A stretch of DNA of 64,000 nt from Lewinellaceae bacterium (GCA_020636075.1 JACJYO010000003.1:186001-250000), one strand, 5' to 3'; shown: positions 27,374 through 36,420, numbered from the stretch's first letter. Numbers and translations: made by a program. Notes: generated by a model not told the origin, from the sequence alone.

Positions 27374-28111
27374 TTAGCGCATGTTTTGATTTGAATAAAT
27401 GGAGATTACGTTTTCGCCAACAATGAACGAGCCGCCATAAGCCACCTCTTGCAAGACGAGCTCTTCGCCGATAAAATTCAGGGTTTCTTTGCGCCTTCCG
27501 AGCGGGAGGCCGGTTCGGACAAACCAATCTTCACTGGACGGGACTTCCACAATGATCAGCGCGGTGTGGCCCATTTCCCACCAGAGGTCGAATTGGGTTT
27601 CGCGGCTTTCAAAATAGACCGTGCCGCCGCGCCCCTGATTGCTGAGCCGCACTTTCGGGTTGCCTTCGAGCCGTTTGCGCGGTTTTTCGCTGCGGTATTT
27701 TTCGGTGGAATGAACGATGCGCCGGATGTTTTCCACGAATTCCTGTGGCACATCAAGCCAAACGGCGATGTCGCGGGTGGTTTTGCCGACTTCGATGTGC
27801 ATGCGTGTCAGGTTGCGGAGCAGTTGCAGGCAGGCAGCTTCTTCGTATTGTTTCCGGTGTTTATCAAAGGCTTCGAGCGCCATTTTTTCGCCTTCGCGCT
27901 CGGCTTTGGTGTGGAGTGCACGCGCAGCATCGAGTTCTTTTTCGAGTTTCTTTCGCTCGATCTCAAGCGCATTATTGCTTTGTTCCACCCCCCCGACGGC
28001 GTTTTTCATTACCATTTCCATGGTGGCGGCAAACTGCTTTTGTTGCTCGGCAACGGCGGCGGCCAGGCGTTTCTCAACTTCGGCCTGGATGCGGGCTTCG
28101 GTGTCATCCAT
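27374..28111 (-). CDS. Unrecognised coiled-coil protein
   Basis: 245 residues from the ATG at 28111 (MDDTEARIQAEVEKRLAAAV); the frame stays open to 28294 but the added part is unlike protein. Residues 1-105 are a charged coiled coil. A short helical segment follows (TRDIAVWLDVPQEFVENIRR), resembling the small helix-turn-helix of Rpn-type transposase-like proteins, and then a beta-rich C-terminal domain with VRLSNQGRGGTVYFE, WEMGHTALIIVEVPSSEDW and VGENVISIYSN. No function is recognised. It is paired with the membrane protein downstream. Confidence 0.75.
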   Translation of the reverse strand: MDDTEARIQAEVEKRLAAAVAEQQKQFAATMEMVMKNAVGGVEQSNNALEIERKKLEKELDAARALHTKAEREGEKMALEAFDKHRKQYEEAACLQLLRNLTRMHIEVGKTTRDIAVWLDVPQEFVENIRRIVHSTEKYRSEKPRKRLEGNPKVRLSNQGRGGTVYFESRETQFDLWWEMGHTALIIVEVPSSEDWFVRTGLPLGRRKETLNFIGEELVLQEVAYGGSFIVGENVISIYSNQNMR

Positions 28112-28347
28112 TTGGGCATTGAATTTAGGCGGTGAATGTACGGAGATTGTGGTGGTTGTTTGCAGCGTTTTGAAACTGGAGGGTAGCCGTTTTACGGGAT
28201 ATGTTGTTGCGATAATTAAACATACTTCCAATAAACAAATCAGGTCCTTTTCAAGACAATTGCTCGAAAAGGGCCTGTTCGTTATAGTCGGCAAATCACT
28301 TGGAATGCTGTAGGTGGAGTATTAACCTGAAGTGTTAATACTGCGTC

Positions 28348-28944
28348 CTATTGCGGTTTGATAACCTGACCAGTGTTGGCACCAAAAACACTTCTACGAA
28401 AACCGTATTCCAATTGCTTCATGGTAACCGGTATTTCGCCCGGGAAGAATGGAAAATATTGTGGTGAGTTTTCAATCACTGTGGGACTTACGGCATTGAT
28501 ACGGATTCCGTTTTCCAATTCAATGGCTGCAGCGCGCACGAAGCCTTCCACCGCTGCATTTGCTGCCGACGCGTTGGCAAAGTTGCGCTGTGGTTCATGG
28601 GTCAATGCACCGGTGATCAGGGTAAACGAACCCTTTGGATTGATGTAATGCTGGCCGATTAGTACGAGGTTAATCTGTCCCATCATTTTACCTTCCACGC
28701 CGTTGCGAAACGTCTTGTCGGTAAGGTTTTTCCAGGGACCGACATAAGTAGGGCCGGCAGTGCAGATCAGCGCATCAAAGGCACCTACTTGCCTGTACAT
28801 GTTTTCTATTGCTTCGGGTGAGGTTATTTCCACCTGAACATCCGGGCTATGGCGATCAGCCCGAACAATTTCATGCTCCTTCTCAAATGTATTTGCCAAA
28901 AAACTGCCCATGGTGCCTGAAGCACCTACGATGATGATTTTCAT
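28348..28944 (-). CDS. Short-chain dehydrogenase-like protein, atypical
   Basis: 198 residues, shorter than classical SDRs (about 250). The nucleotide-binding start is present (IIIVGASGTMGSFLAN, a GxxGxxG type), followed by DALICTAGPTYVG (NNAG counterpart) and GSFTLITGAL. At the place of the catalytic YxxxK motif the sequence is ANASAANAAVEGF, so both the tyrosine and the lysine are missing. Related short SDRs share this; they may act as NAD(P)-binding regulatory or non-canonical enzymes. Last gene of the second AraC-led cluster, 27 nt after the barrel protein. Confidence 0.82.
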   Translation of the reverse strand: MKIIIVGASGTMGSFLANTFEKEHEIVRADRHSPDVQVEITSPEAIENMYRQVGAFDALICTAGPTYVGPWKNLTDKTFRNGVEGKMMGQINLVLIGQHYINPKGSFTLITGALTHEPQRNFANASAANAAVEGFVRAAAIELENGIRINAVSPTVIENSPQYFPFFPGEIPVTMKQLEYGFRRSVFGANTGQVIKPQ

Positions 28945-28971
28945 GTTTATTGATTGGTTAGTGAAAGGATA

Positions 28972-29655
28972 TTACCCGTGCTTTTCAGTGGAGCCTTTTT
29001 TGCCATTTCTGGATAAAAGCAAACTAATGTTAAGCATCCTGTTATAGCGCTCTATATCACTGGAAATATTGACCAGACCATAGCCGTAGCGAACATCCAG
29101 GGTCAGCGTGGATTTCTTTAATGTAAAATTGTATCCGGCGCCTGCTTGTATTCCCATATCCCAACGTTTAAACGCTCCGGATGAATTGCCAAACGAAATT
29201 GATGTTGACGTTGCAGGCACGCGCTCCGAACCTGCGGTCTTTATGCGACCGCCTAAGGCATAGGTGGCATAAGGACCGGCATTCAGATAAAACTTTTGGA
29301 TATGCATCCGCGCCAGAACCGGCGCTTCGAACGTACAAAAACGCAAGGTCGACTTGTTTTCCGTGAGGGCGTTGCCTTGTTTCAGGATGCCGCCTTTCAG
29401 GGCAAAATAGAACTCCGGCACCACAGAGAACATTGGACTAATGCCTGCCTGATAGGATGCGCCAATTTGCAGGCCCCTGAAATCTTTTTTATACGGCCGC
29501 ATCGCACTGTTTGATTTTCCGTAGTTGAAGGTTGTGCTCAGGGAGTTAATTGAAAGGCTGAATTTGCTTGTTTGCGAAAAGGACGTTTGCGCAAGCGACA
29601 TAAATAGAATCAATACTGTTATTGATTTTTGTACTGTTTTGAATGACTGTTTCAT
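28972..29655 (-). CDS. Outer-membrane beta-barrel protein, PorT-like
   Basis: 227 residues. It begins with a signal peptide (SITVLILFMSLAQTSFSQ), then alternating amphipathic strands typical of small Bacteroidota barrels: LQIGASYQAGI, FSVVPEFYFALKGGI, LRFCTFEAPVLARMHIQKFYLNAGPYATYALGG, WDMGIQAGAGYNFTL and LTLDVRYGYGLVNI. Eight to ten strands are likely. The FALKGG region recalls the PorT/OmpW-like family. It is separated by 182 nt from the DUF4386 gene, where no gene is seen. Confidence 0.82.
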   Translation of the reverse strand: MKQSFKTVQKSITVLILFMSLAQTSFSQTSKFSLSINSLSTTFNYGKSNSAMRPYKKDFRGLQIGASYQAGISPMFSVVPEFYFALKGGILKQGNALTENKSTLRFCTFEAPVLARMHIQKFYLNAGPYATYALGGRIKTAGSERVPATSTSISFGNSSGAFKRWDMGIQAGAGYNFTLKKSTLTLDVRYGYGLVNISSDIERYNRMLNISLLLSRNGKKGSTEKHG

Positions 29656-29837
29656 TGTTTTTTATTTTTAATAGTTAAGACAAGGTGTTTTATAGTTGAA
29701 TTTTGGTTTCTTCTGAGACCGTTTTTTTTATTAATTCTGTTTATACTGGGCAATAGCCACCTACCCTCCATCTATGGAAGTTTGTATCCGTTTTTATTGC
29801 AGAAAACCTTATTATTGTTGGAATTGGCGCCTTTGTA

Positions 29838-30551
29838 TCAGGTCTGTTGCAGCAGCATGCTTTTGGTATTAAAACCTTTGACAATCAGCCGGCCGGCTAA
29901 AATCATTTCGTATAAAAAAATCGGAAAGGCAAGTAGCGCGCCTTCTATAGAAATCTGTTGAATAACGCCAAACATTTCCAACAATGCGGCAATGAAAATT
30001 AACACGGCGCCAACTATGCCAAATACTGCAATCTTTTTTGGAATTAAATTGGTGCGATAGAACACCGTGCTATAGATAAATGTATTGATGCCCAACATAA
30101 AATTAGGGCCCAGGATGAATGTCCAATCGTGGATTGCTTTCAAGGCTGAACCACTTACCTGGTATGCGGCCGTATCAGGGGAAACCGCGCTGGAATAGGA
30201 TTGGCTAAGCGTAACCATGGCAAGTACCGAAACCAGCCCCACGAGGATCAGAATGGCTTCTGTCCATCGGAAACAGAGATAGGCAAGGCCCAGACTTTCG
30301 TTGTAGCGGCGCACATAAGGAAAAAGCATGATGGCCGTACCCGCAGCGGAGCACACTACAAATAACTCGCATAGCGCCCCGAAAACAACACTTTGTGCCT
30401 GCCCGGCGCCCATCGTCAGATAATCGGCCTGAAATAATACAGGTTCATAGAACGGCAGTGCAAGAATAGCAGTGCTGGTGGCAATGATGTAAAATATACC
30501 TGTAAGGATAGCATTGGCCCTGTGGGACCCCACTGTTGATTGCATGTTCAT
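29838..30551 (-). CDS. DUF4386 family membrane protein
   Basis: 237 residues. Six to seven hydrophobic segments with the DUF4386 pattern: ANAILTGIFYIIATSTAILA at the start, ALCELFVVCSAAGTAIMLFP, AYLCFRWTEAILILVGLVS and GPNFMLGINTFIYSTVFYRT. The function of the family is unknown; it occurs next to stress regulators and permeases. It starts 16 nt after the stop of the FAD oxidoreductase gene, indicating co-transcription. Confidence 0.85.
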   Translation of the reverse strand: MNMQSTVGSHRANAILTGIFYIIATSTAILALPFYEPVLFQADYLTMGAGQAQSVVFGALCELFVVCSAAGTAIMLFPYVRRYNESLGLAYLCFRWTEAILILVGLVSVLAMVTLSQSYSSAVSPDTAAYQVSGSALKAIHDWTFILGPNFMLGINTFIYSTVFYRTNLIPKKIAVFGIVGAVLIFIAALLEMFGVIQQISIEGALLAFPIFLYEMILAGRLIVKGFNTKSMLLQQT

Positions 30552-30567
30552 GATAGTTTTCTTTTAT

Positions 30568-31572
30568 TTAAAATGTTTCTTCAATTAGTTCTTTGTTAAC
30601 CATTATGCCTGTTGTGGTACCCGTGGCCACTGCATTGACTACCGTGCGCATCCGAGAGGCATTGTCGCCACAAGCAAAAACACCGGGGACAGTGGTTTTT
30701 TGTCCAGCATCGACTTTGATATAGCCTTCCGTGGTCAGGGCACAACCCATCGATTCTGGGATGTCTGTGTGTTGAATAAATGGCACCCGTGCGTATAAAG
30801 CCTGCACCGCTGCTGTGCTTCCATCGTTGAAAACGATTTGTTGGAGGCGCCCTTTTTTATGATCCAATCGCTCGATTTTATGCTCCACGATGTTGATGTT
30901 GTGCTTTTCGAGCGCAGCGGTTTGCGGACGCGACAGCGTAGTTTTCCCGTTGGTAAACAGGGTCAGGTCATTCGTCCAGTTGGCGATGAGCGCAGCAAAT
31001 TCATAGCCGCTATCGCCGTTGGCCAGTATACCTGTCTTTTGCTGGCGCACTTCATAGCCGTGGCAATACGGGCAATGCAGAACACTAATACCCCAGCTGG
31101 CCGCCAGGCCCGGTATGTTGGGAAGCACATCTTTTATGCCCGTTGCGAAGACCAGTTTCTTTGCTAAAAATGTTTGGCCCGACTGTACAGCGACCTTAAA
31201 TCCATCGCCCGTTTTGATGGCGGTTGTTGCCCGGCCATCCAGAAAACTTACGGAATCATATTGTTGTACCTGCTGCTTTGCAAGCCGGGCAATTGCTGCC
31301 GGTGGCTTCCCGTCATTGGTCAAAAAATTATGCGAATGCGGCGTTTGCCTGTTGCAAGGCTCCCCGCCGTCGATCACTAAAACTTTCCGCAACGATCTGC
31401 CCAGGGCCATCGCAGCAGCCAGGCCGGCATAACTGCCACCAATGATGATTACATCATATTGTGTGTCGTCTTTCATACTGGATTGTACTGAACTGTTGAT
31501 TAATGGTAAAGGCAGCGCCATGCCCGTTAGTGCCATGCACGTTTGCTTGATGAAATCCCGTCGTGGTAACAT
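30568..31572 (-). CDS. NAD(P)/FAD-dependent oxidoreductase (thioredoxin-reductase-like), Tat-type leader
   Basis: 334 residues. The first 32 residues hold a twin-arginine leader (PRRDFIKQTCMALTG). The enzyme proper begins near MKDDTQYD, with the FAD motif IIIGGSYAGLAAAMALG, the redox motif HCPYCHGYEV, an NAD(P) region around GILANGDSGYEFAAL, and FACGDNASRM near the end. The architecture is that of thioredoxin-reductase-like flavoproteins. In homologues the protein often starts at the internal methionine (position 31476), so the leader is an addition or a relic. The product may work in the periplasm or be membrane-linked (inference). Confidence 0.9.
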   Translation of the reverse strand: MLPRRDFIKQTCMALTGMALPLPLINSSVQSSMKDDTQYDVIIIGGSYAGLAAAMALGRSLRKVLVIDGGEPCNRQTPHSHNFLTNDGKPPAAIARLAKQQVQQYDSVSFLDGRATTAIKTGDGFKVAVQSGQTFLAKKLVFATGIKDVLPNIPGLAASWGISVLHCPYCHGYEVRQQKTGILANGDSGYEFAALIANWTNDLTLFTNGKTTLSRPQTAALEKHNINIVEHKIERLDHKKGRLQQIVFNDGSTAAVQALYARVPFIQHTDIPESMGCALTTEGYIKVDAGQKTTVPGVFACGDNASRMRTVVNAVATGTTTGIMVNKELIEETF

Positions 31573-31575
31573 GAC

Positions 31576-31794
31576 CTAAGCGGCTTTTCCTGAAAGTTGT
31601 TTGATCAGAAAGTCCAACAGTGGTACGCCGATGAACATCATCCACGGGACCAGCGCGATCGTCAGGATAAATGTGCGCTGGTACAGCGGGAGTGCCGACA
31701 AATGTTGACCAAAGAGAAAAAGAAACAGGGTGATAGAGGGATAGATCACCGCCCAGATTTTCAAGGATGCCACCAGTTTTGCTTTTGCCTTCAT
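31576..31794 (-). CDS. Small two-helix membrane protein
   Basis: 72 residues with two hydrophobic segments (about 12-30, WAVIYPSITLFLFLFG; and 38-60, FILTIALVPWMMFIGVPLLD). It resembles the small DUF2798-like membrane proteins. It ends 3 nt before the start of the FAD oxidoreductase and 95 nt after the AraC gene, so it is part of the cluster. Confidence 0.75.
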   Translation of the reverse strand: MKAKAKLVASLKIWAVIYPSITLFLFLFGQHLSALPLYQRTFILTIALVPWMMFIGVPLLDFLIKQLSGKAA

Positions 31795-31888
31795 GTCTAT
31801 AGTTTTTTATGCGTGCTGTTAATTGCATGCACAAAAGTAGACGGGGCAATGCCGGCGATAGTAGGACGATTTTACACTTGAATAGGAC

Positions 31889-32743
31889 TTATTTAAAATT
31901 CTTCCTGAATACATCAGGCGATGCACCGGTATGTTTCTTAAAGAACCGGATGAAGTAAGAAACATCCTCATAGCCCAATTGGTCGGCTATATCTTTTACC
32001 TGGTTGGACGTGGCCAGCAAATACCGTTTTGCTTCAAGAATAATGTATTCATCAATGAGTACGGAAGCGGTTTTGCCAACCGCTGTTTTCGTTATTTCAT
32101 TGAGTTGGTATGAAGACAGGCTCATTAAATCCGTGTACTGCGACACTTGTTTGCAGGAGGTGATATTTGTTTCCAGCAGTTCTGTAAACTCCTCAAAACG
32201 TTCCTGCATATAAGTGGTGCCATTTGTTGCAGGGGAGTTTGATTCCGGGCTTTGCCGGACCAATTCAATATAGAAGATTTGTAAATTGGCTTTAATAATT
32301 TCCTGATAGCCACCCTGTTTCTGGGTAAACTCTTCATAGATATTCGATAGTACAGCCATTACCCGCTTAAACCTGCTTGTATCGAGCAGGTAAACATGCT
32401 GGTTATTTGCTCTGCGCAGGTGTTGTGCTTCTTTTTCTTTTGGATGATAGAAGGCATTGTCAAATTCCATCAAATAGCCCGTAGCACCGGACTTTAATTG
32501 AAGCTGGTGTACTTGTCCGGGGCGCAATAAAAAAATGGAACAATCAACTACCTTATGTGGTGTAAAGTCTATATCGTGACAGCCATCGCCTTTTTCGAGG
32601 GCAAGCACAAAATAAAAGTTATGCCGGTGCAGGTCGTGCAGCAGGTCGTTGCCATTCAGTATGTCCTGAACGCGCCGGATACTAAACCGCCCTGAGGCAG
32701 GTGCAATAGCCGACGCGATATTTCTTACCGGGATATTTTTCAT
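31889..32743 (-). CDS. AraC-family transcriptional regulator
   Basis: 284 residues. N-terminal cupin-like sensing domain (DLHRHNFYFVLALEKG, FLLRPGQVHQLQLKSG), followed by a C-terminal HTH pair: MSLSSYQLNEITKTAVGKTA and the signature VKDIADQLGYEDVSYFIRFF. It leads the same-strand group small membrane protein - FAD oxidoreductase - DUF4386 - barrel - SDR and is the natural candidate for its regulator (inference). Confidence 0.92.
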   Translation of the reverse strand: MKNIPVRNIASAIAPASGRFSIRRVQDILNGNDLLHDLHRHNFYFVLALEKGDGCHDIDFTPHKVVDCSIFLLRPGQVHQLQLKSGATGYLMEFDNAFYHPKEKEAQHLRRANNQHVYLLDTSRFKRVMAVLSNIYEEFTQKQGGYQEIIKANLQIFYIELVRQSPESNSPATNGTTYMQERFEEFTELLETNITSCKQVSQYTDLMSLSSYQLNEITKTAVGKTASVLIDEYIILEAKRYLLATSNQVKDIADQLGYEDVSYFIRFFKKHTGASPDVFRKNFK

Positions 32744-32905
32744 GTGCTATAGAATGTTCCAACTGGATAGTTTCTTTCAAGCCTTGGAGCGTGTAATCAT
32801 CCTACAAAAATAAAAATTGCGCGCACTTCCCCATACACCCTCTCTTAGCTGGAATGCACTTTTCATTTTCGGCTCATGCTCCCGTTTGGCTGAGCGGGGG
32901 GACAA

Positions 32906-32936
32906 GTGAGGCGGTGACTATCAGTCACCGCCTCAC
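32906..32936. repeat. 31-nt hairpin, GACT-ATC-AGTC tip
   Basis: Perfect palindrome with a 14-bp stem and 3-nt loop: GTGAGGCGGTGACT / AGTCACCGCCTCAC. Between the AraC gene and the divergent TPR sensor. The lower stem sequence differs from the copies at 22482, 22521 and 56911, while the tip is the same. Confidence 0.8.
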
Positions 32937-32964
32937 TACCAGCCCGATGGGAATATAAGCCTCA

Positions 32965-33067
32965 TTTTCAAATTGAACTTTTCAGATTTTGGCTTTAATG
33001 GAACTTCCCGAATCAGAAATGCTGCTCAATAAGTCAAAAGTTCAATTTGAAAAGTTCAATTTGAAAA
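32965..33067. repeat. Inverted plus direct 18-bp repeats
   Basis: TTTTCAAATTGAACTTTT at 32965-32982 is exactly inverted at 33036-33053 and again at 33050-33067, the last two overlapping with a 14-nt period. They lie upstream of the TPR hybrid kinase and might be binding sites or a stem; the role is unknown. Confidence 0.55.
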
Positions 33068-33125
33068 GTGTAAAGTCCTCTGCCGCTTAAGTTGTTTGCC
33101 CTTCGGCCCGCCCCTTACTTTTTTC

Positions 33126-33133
33126 TACCTTTG
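33126..33133 (+). promoter_or_regulatory. Possible -7 box (TACCTTTG)
   Basis: TACCTTTG fits the Bacteroidota TAnnTTTG -7 box, 43 nt before the ATG at 33176. No -33 TTG at the ideal distance; TTTG at 33095-33098 lies 27 nt upstream. It supports a start at 33176 or 33206 rather than 33092. Confidence 0.35.
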
Positions 33134-33175
33134 AATACCCAGGCAATATTGTTTTGCAACAACTTGATTCGCAAT

Positions 33176-36100
33176 ATGGCGCAAATCAACTTTACAACAT
33201 TCCGGATGGCTGCCCGACAGTACAACCATTTGTTTTGCGCAATATGCCTGGTCTTAGGTTGCTGCAACCTTGTCGCTCAACCGGCCAATGAAATCCAGGC
33301 ACTACAAAAACGATTCAAACAAACCCCGCAGGATACCGCTACCGTGAACATCGCACTACAGCTGGGGCAATACTATTTCGCTACTTCCAGCGACTCGTTT
33401 TTGTTTTACAATAACTGGGTGGAACGCTTTTCCCGGCAACAACTCTCCGGCAAGCAACCACTTGGTGAAAACCGACAGCGTTTTTATCAAAGCGCCCTTA
33501 GCATAAGCCTGCGGGAAAAAGGCTACTACCAACAGCGAAAACGCTGGGATGTCAACGCCGCACTGGCCAGTTACGAGGAAGCCTTGGTCTGGGCTGAACG
33601 ATCGGGCGATGCCCGCAGCCTGGCGCTGGCGCTTAACAACATGGCAAATGTGTACGAGAACCAGGGCGATTTGAAAACAGCCCTAGACTATTACCAGAAA
33701 GCACTCAACTTACTGGAAAAAATTGGTGGTAATGCCCTCGCAATCTGCCTGGACGATATCGGGAAACTCAACCTCTCGCTGGGCGACTTGAACAAGGCCG
33801 AAGAGTCGTGCCGGCGTTCGCTGGAAATTTCGGAAAAAATTGGCGCCAACGAACAGGTATGTATTGCAACGATTCACCTCGGCGGCATTTTTACGGAAAA
33901 AGAAGCATTCGCAACGGCGCAGGATTATTTTAAAAAAGCACTTGCCATAGCCCACCAGGAGGGCAATTCCCTGTTGCTGGCATTGGCCTACCGCTATTTG
34001 GGCATTTGCCTGGAAAAGCAAGGGAACAAGCAGCAGGCGTTGGAGGCGCACCAATCAGGTTTGGATTATGCCGTCGGTATCAATTACATCAAAGGGGCGG
34101 CGCAGTCGCACTTTTATATTAGCAAACTATTGTACGGACAGCAACAGGAACAAGCCGCCTTTGACCACGCCCGACAGAGTTTTGACTTGTCCCAACAAGC
34201 AGGCATCCCGCTAAACATCAAGGAATCGGCAGCCTGGCTAAGCCAACTGTACGCCGAAAGCGGCAACCCGGAAAAAGCCCTCGAACTATACCAGCTGAGT
34301 GTAACGATGAAGGATAGCGTTTTCAATGCCGGCAACCGGCGGGACATGATCCGCCAACAAATGCAGTTTGAATTTGACAAAAAAGAAGCGATTGCCCTCC
34401 GGGAAAAACAAGTGCAACGCACCATCCTGCTCGCCGTCGCCATCTGCCTTTTGCTGGCACTTGGCCTGGTAGTCTTTATCTGGCGGAACCTGCGCACCAA
34501 AGAGCAGCAGCGCCGTATCATCGAGGCCCAAAAAACGGAGGTGGAAATGCGGAATGCCCAAATTGAAGCCGTCAGTAAAACCATCCGGAAACAAGCGCAG
34601 GAACTCCGCCGGGTGGATGAAATGAAAACCCGCTTTTTCGCCAACATTTCGCATGAACTCCGTACCCCGCTTACCCTGATAATGGGACAGATAGACAGCG
34701 TCAGATCCCGCCTCAATGATGCGCGCCTGAAGGAAAAACTATCCATGGCTTCGACTAACGGCAGCCGGCTGCTGGAACTTATCAACCAATTGCTCGATCT
34801 GTCGAAACTGGAAGCCGGCAAAATGCATTTGCAGGTAGCGCCCGCAGACCTGGTTCATTTCCTGCGCTACACGTTCAACGCGTTTGAGTTGCTGGCGGAG
34901 GAAAAGCAAATCCGCCTGGCGTTTGAAAGCACGGTAGAATCCCTGGAAGTGTTTTTTGAGAAAGAAAAAATGGGCAGGGTGTTTTTTAACCTGCTCTCCA
35001 ACGCCATCAAATTTACCCCGCCCGATAGCGCCGGCACCATTACCCTGCGTATTTCAAAAAAAGGGCCCGATGCGGCGTTTCCGGGTGGCTCTGCCGAGAT
35101 CACTGTCAGCGATACTGGCGTTGGCATCCCCGAAGACCGGCTGCCCTACATTTTCGATCGGTTTTATCAGGTAGATGATTCAAATACCCGGGAATGGGAA
35201 GGTACCGGCATCGGGCTGGCGCTGGTCAAGGAGTTGGTGAAATTGCACCGCGGGTCGGTGCGGGTGGAAAGTGTGCAAGGCTCGGGCTCCAGTTTTACCG
35301 TACAGTTACCCTTGGGAAGCAAGGTTTTTCATAAATCGGAAATTGGTGTGGCAACAGCCGGACCTGCCGCCGGCATTCATCCGGAAGAATTAGACGCCGG
35401 AGCCTCTGGCAATGGCGCCCAAACCACCGGCATACCCCAGGCGGAGGGTGCTCCCAGCCTGCTTGTGGTGGAGGACAATCCGGACATGCGCGCCTATCTC
35501 TGCGATCATCTCCTGGAGGCAGGGTATGCCGTGACGGCTGCCGCAAATGGGGAAGAGGGCCTTGCCAACGCACAGGAACAGTTGCCCGATCTTATCATCA
35601 CCGACGTGATGATGCCCCGTATGAATGGCAACGAACTCAGCCGCCGCCTCCGCGCCGACGAGCGCACCAGCCACATCCCGATTGTCATGCTGACCGCTAA
35701 GGCGGGGGAAGAGGCCAAAATTGAGGGCCTCGAAACCGGCGTGGATGGCTACCTGACCAAGCCGTTCAGCGAACGGGAATTGCTCGTGCGGGTAAAAAAC
35801 CTCATTCAGCTACGGCGCCAACTGCGCCAGCGTTTCAGCACCGCTACCACCATCCGCCCGGCGGAGGTGAGCGCAACCCCCATGGATCAGCAGTTTTTGC
35901 AAAAAGTCATCGAAACAATTGAAGCCAACCTAAGCGACGAACATTTCGGTGTGGAGCCTTTAAGTGCAGCGGTCAATATGAGCGTTACCCATCTCAACCG
36001 CAAACTGAACGCGCTGATCGACCAGCCGGCAGGCAGCCTCATCCGCTCGATGCGCCTGCAACGGGCGGCGGATTTACTGGAACGCCAGGCGGCCAGCGTT

Positions 36101-36217
36101 TCTGAAATTGCATGGCAGGTCGGGTTTGCGGAGGCCGCTCATTTTACGCGGAGTTTTAAACAGCAGTTTGGAAGCACCCCCACGGAATGGGTTAAAACCA
36201 AGGCGGGAAAGGGGTGA
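33176..36217 (+). CDS. TPR-coupled hybrid histidine kinase / receiver / AraC regulator
   Basis: About 1013 residues from the ATG at 33176; the ATG at 33206 also gives a good signal peptide (NHLFCAICLVLGCCNLVAQ). The N-terminal exported part has about seven TPR repeats (LALALNNMANVYENQGDLKT, ALDYYQKALNLLEKIGG). A transmembrane helix (TILLAVAICLLLALGLVVFIW) is followed by a coiled coil, the kinase H-box FFANISHELRTPLTLI, the N-box FFNLLSNAIKFT, the G-boxes DTGVGIPEDRL and GTGIGLALVKELV, a receiver (IITDVMMPRMNG, TKPF) and an AraC HTH (VSEIAWQVGFAEAAHF). The sensor sits in the periplasm and the output binds DNA directly. Such proteins respond to an extracytoplasmic signal, often a polysaccharide product; the ligand here is unknown. 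Confidence 0.93.
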   Translation: MAQINFTTFRMAARQYNHLFCAICLVLGCCNLVAQPANEIQALQKRFKQTPQDTATVNIALQLGQYYFATSSDSFLFYNNWVERFSRQQLSGKQPLGENRQRFYQSALSISLREKGYYQQRKRWDVNAALASYEEALVWAERSGDARSLALALNNMANVYENQGDLKTALDYYQKALNLLEKIGGNALAICLDDIGKLNLSLGDLNKAEESCRRSLEISEKIGANEQVCIATIHLGGIFTEKEAFATAQDYFKKALAIAHQEGNSLLLALAYRYLGICLEKQGNKQQALEAHQSGLDYAVGINYIKGAAQSHFYISKLLYGQQQEQAAFDHARQSFDLSQQAGIPLNIKESAAWLSQLYAESGNPEKALELYQLSVTMKDSVFNAGNRRDMIRQQMQFEFDKKEAIALREKQVQRTILLAVAICLLLALGLVVFIWRNLRTKEQQRRIIEAQKTEVEMRNAQIEAVSKTIRKQAQELRRVDEMKTRFFANISHELRTPLTLIMGQIDSVRSRLNDARLKEKLSMASTNGSRLLELINQLLDLSKLEAGKMHLQVAPADLVHFLRYTFNAFELLAEEKQIRLAFESTVESLEVFFEKEKMGRVFFNLLSNAIKFTPPDSAGTITLRISKKGPDAAFPGGSAEITVSDTGVGIPEDRLPYIFDRFYQVDDSNTREWEGTGIGLALVKELVKLHRGSVRVESVQGSGSSFTVQLPLGSKVFHKSEIGVATAGPAAGIHPEELDAGASGNGAQTTGIPQAEGAPSLLVVEDNPDMRAYLCDHLLEAGYAVTAAANGEEGLANAQEQLPDLIITDVMMPRMNGNELSRRLRADERTSHIPIVMLTAKAGEEAKIEGLETGVDGYLTKPFSERELLVRVKNLIQLRRQLRQRFSTATTIRPAEVSATPMDQQFLQKVIETIEANLSDEHFGVEPLSAAVNMSVTHLNRKLNALIDQPAGSLIRSMRLQRAADLLERQAASVSEIAWQVGFAEAAHFTRSFKQQFGSTPTEWVKTKAGKG

Positions 36218-36307
36218 AAATTGGTAAGCCGCGCCGGCAAAAAAACGAATGGTTTTCAGTGCTGTAGTCCATAAGAAATGGCCCGCTGACTGCCGGGCAG
36301 GCCCCCC

Positions 36308-36420
36308 GGCTACACCGATACATCGGTCAATGATTCGGTGGCGTCTTTTCAAAACTGGACGGTGGCGGATAGGACTGGCTGGTACGAACTCTCCATGACC
36401 CCCATCCGCCAGTTTCGGTT
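36308..36420 (+). pseudogene. Decayed copy of the C-terminal domain of the glycine-rich protein
   Basis: Translated in frame, this stretch gives GYTDTSVNDSVASFQNWTV and then further similar residues, closely matching GYTDVTVKVSAPPFQNWTV near the end of the gene at 36823-39426 (nucleotides about 39184-39295). No start codon or signal precedes it and stops lie upstream, so it is a remnant. The intergenic region 36218-36822 contains otherwise only a terminator (36467) and no gene. Confidence 0.65.
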
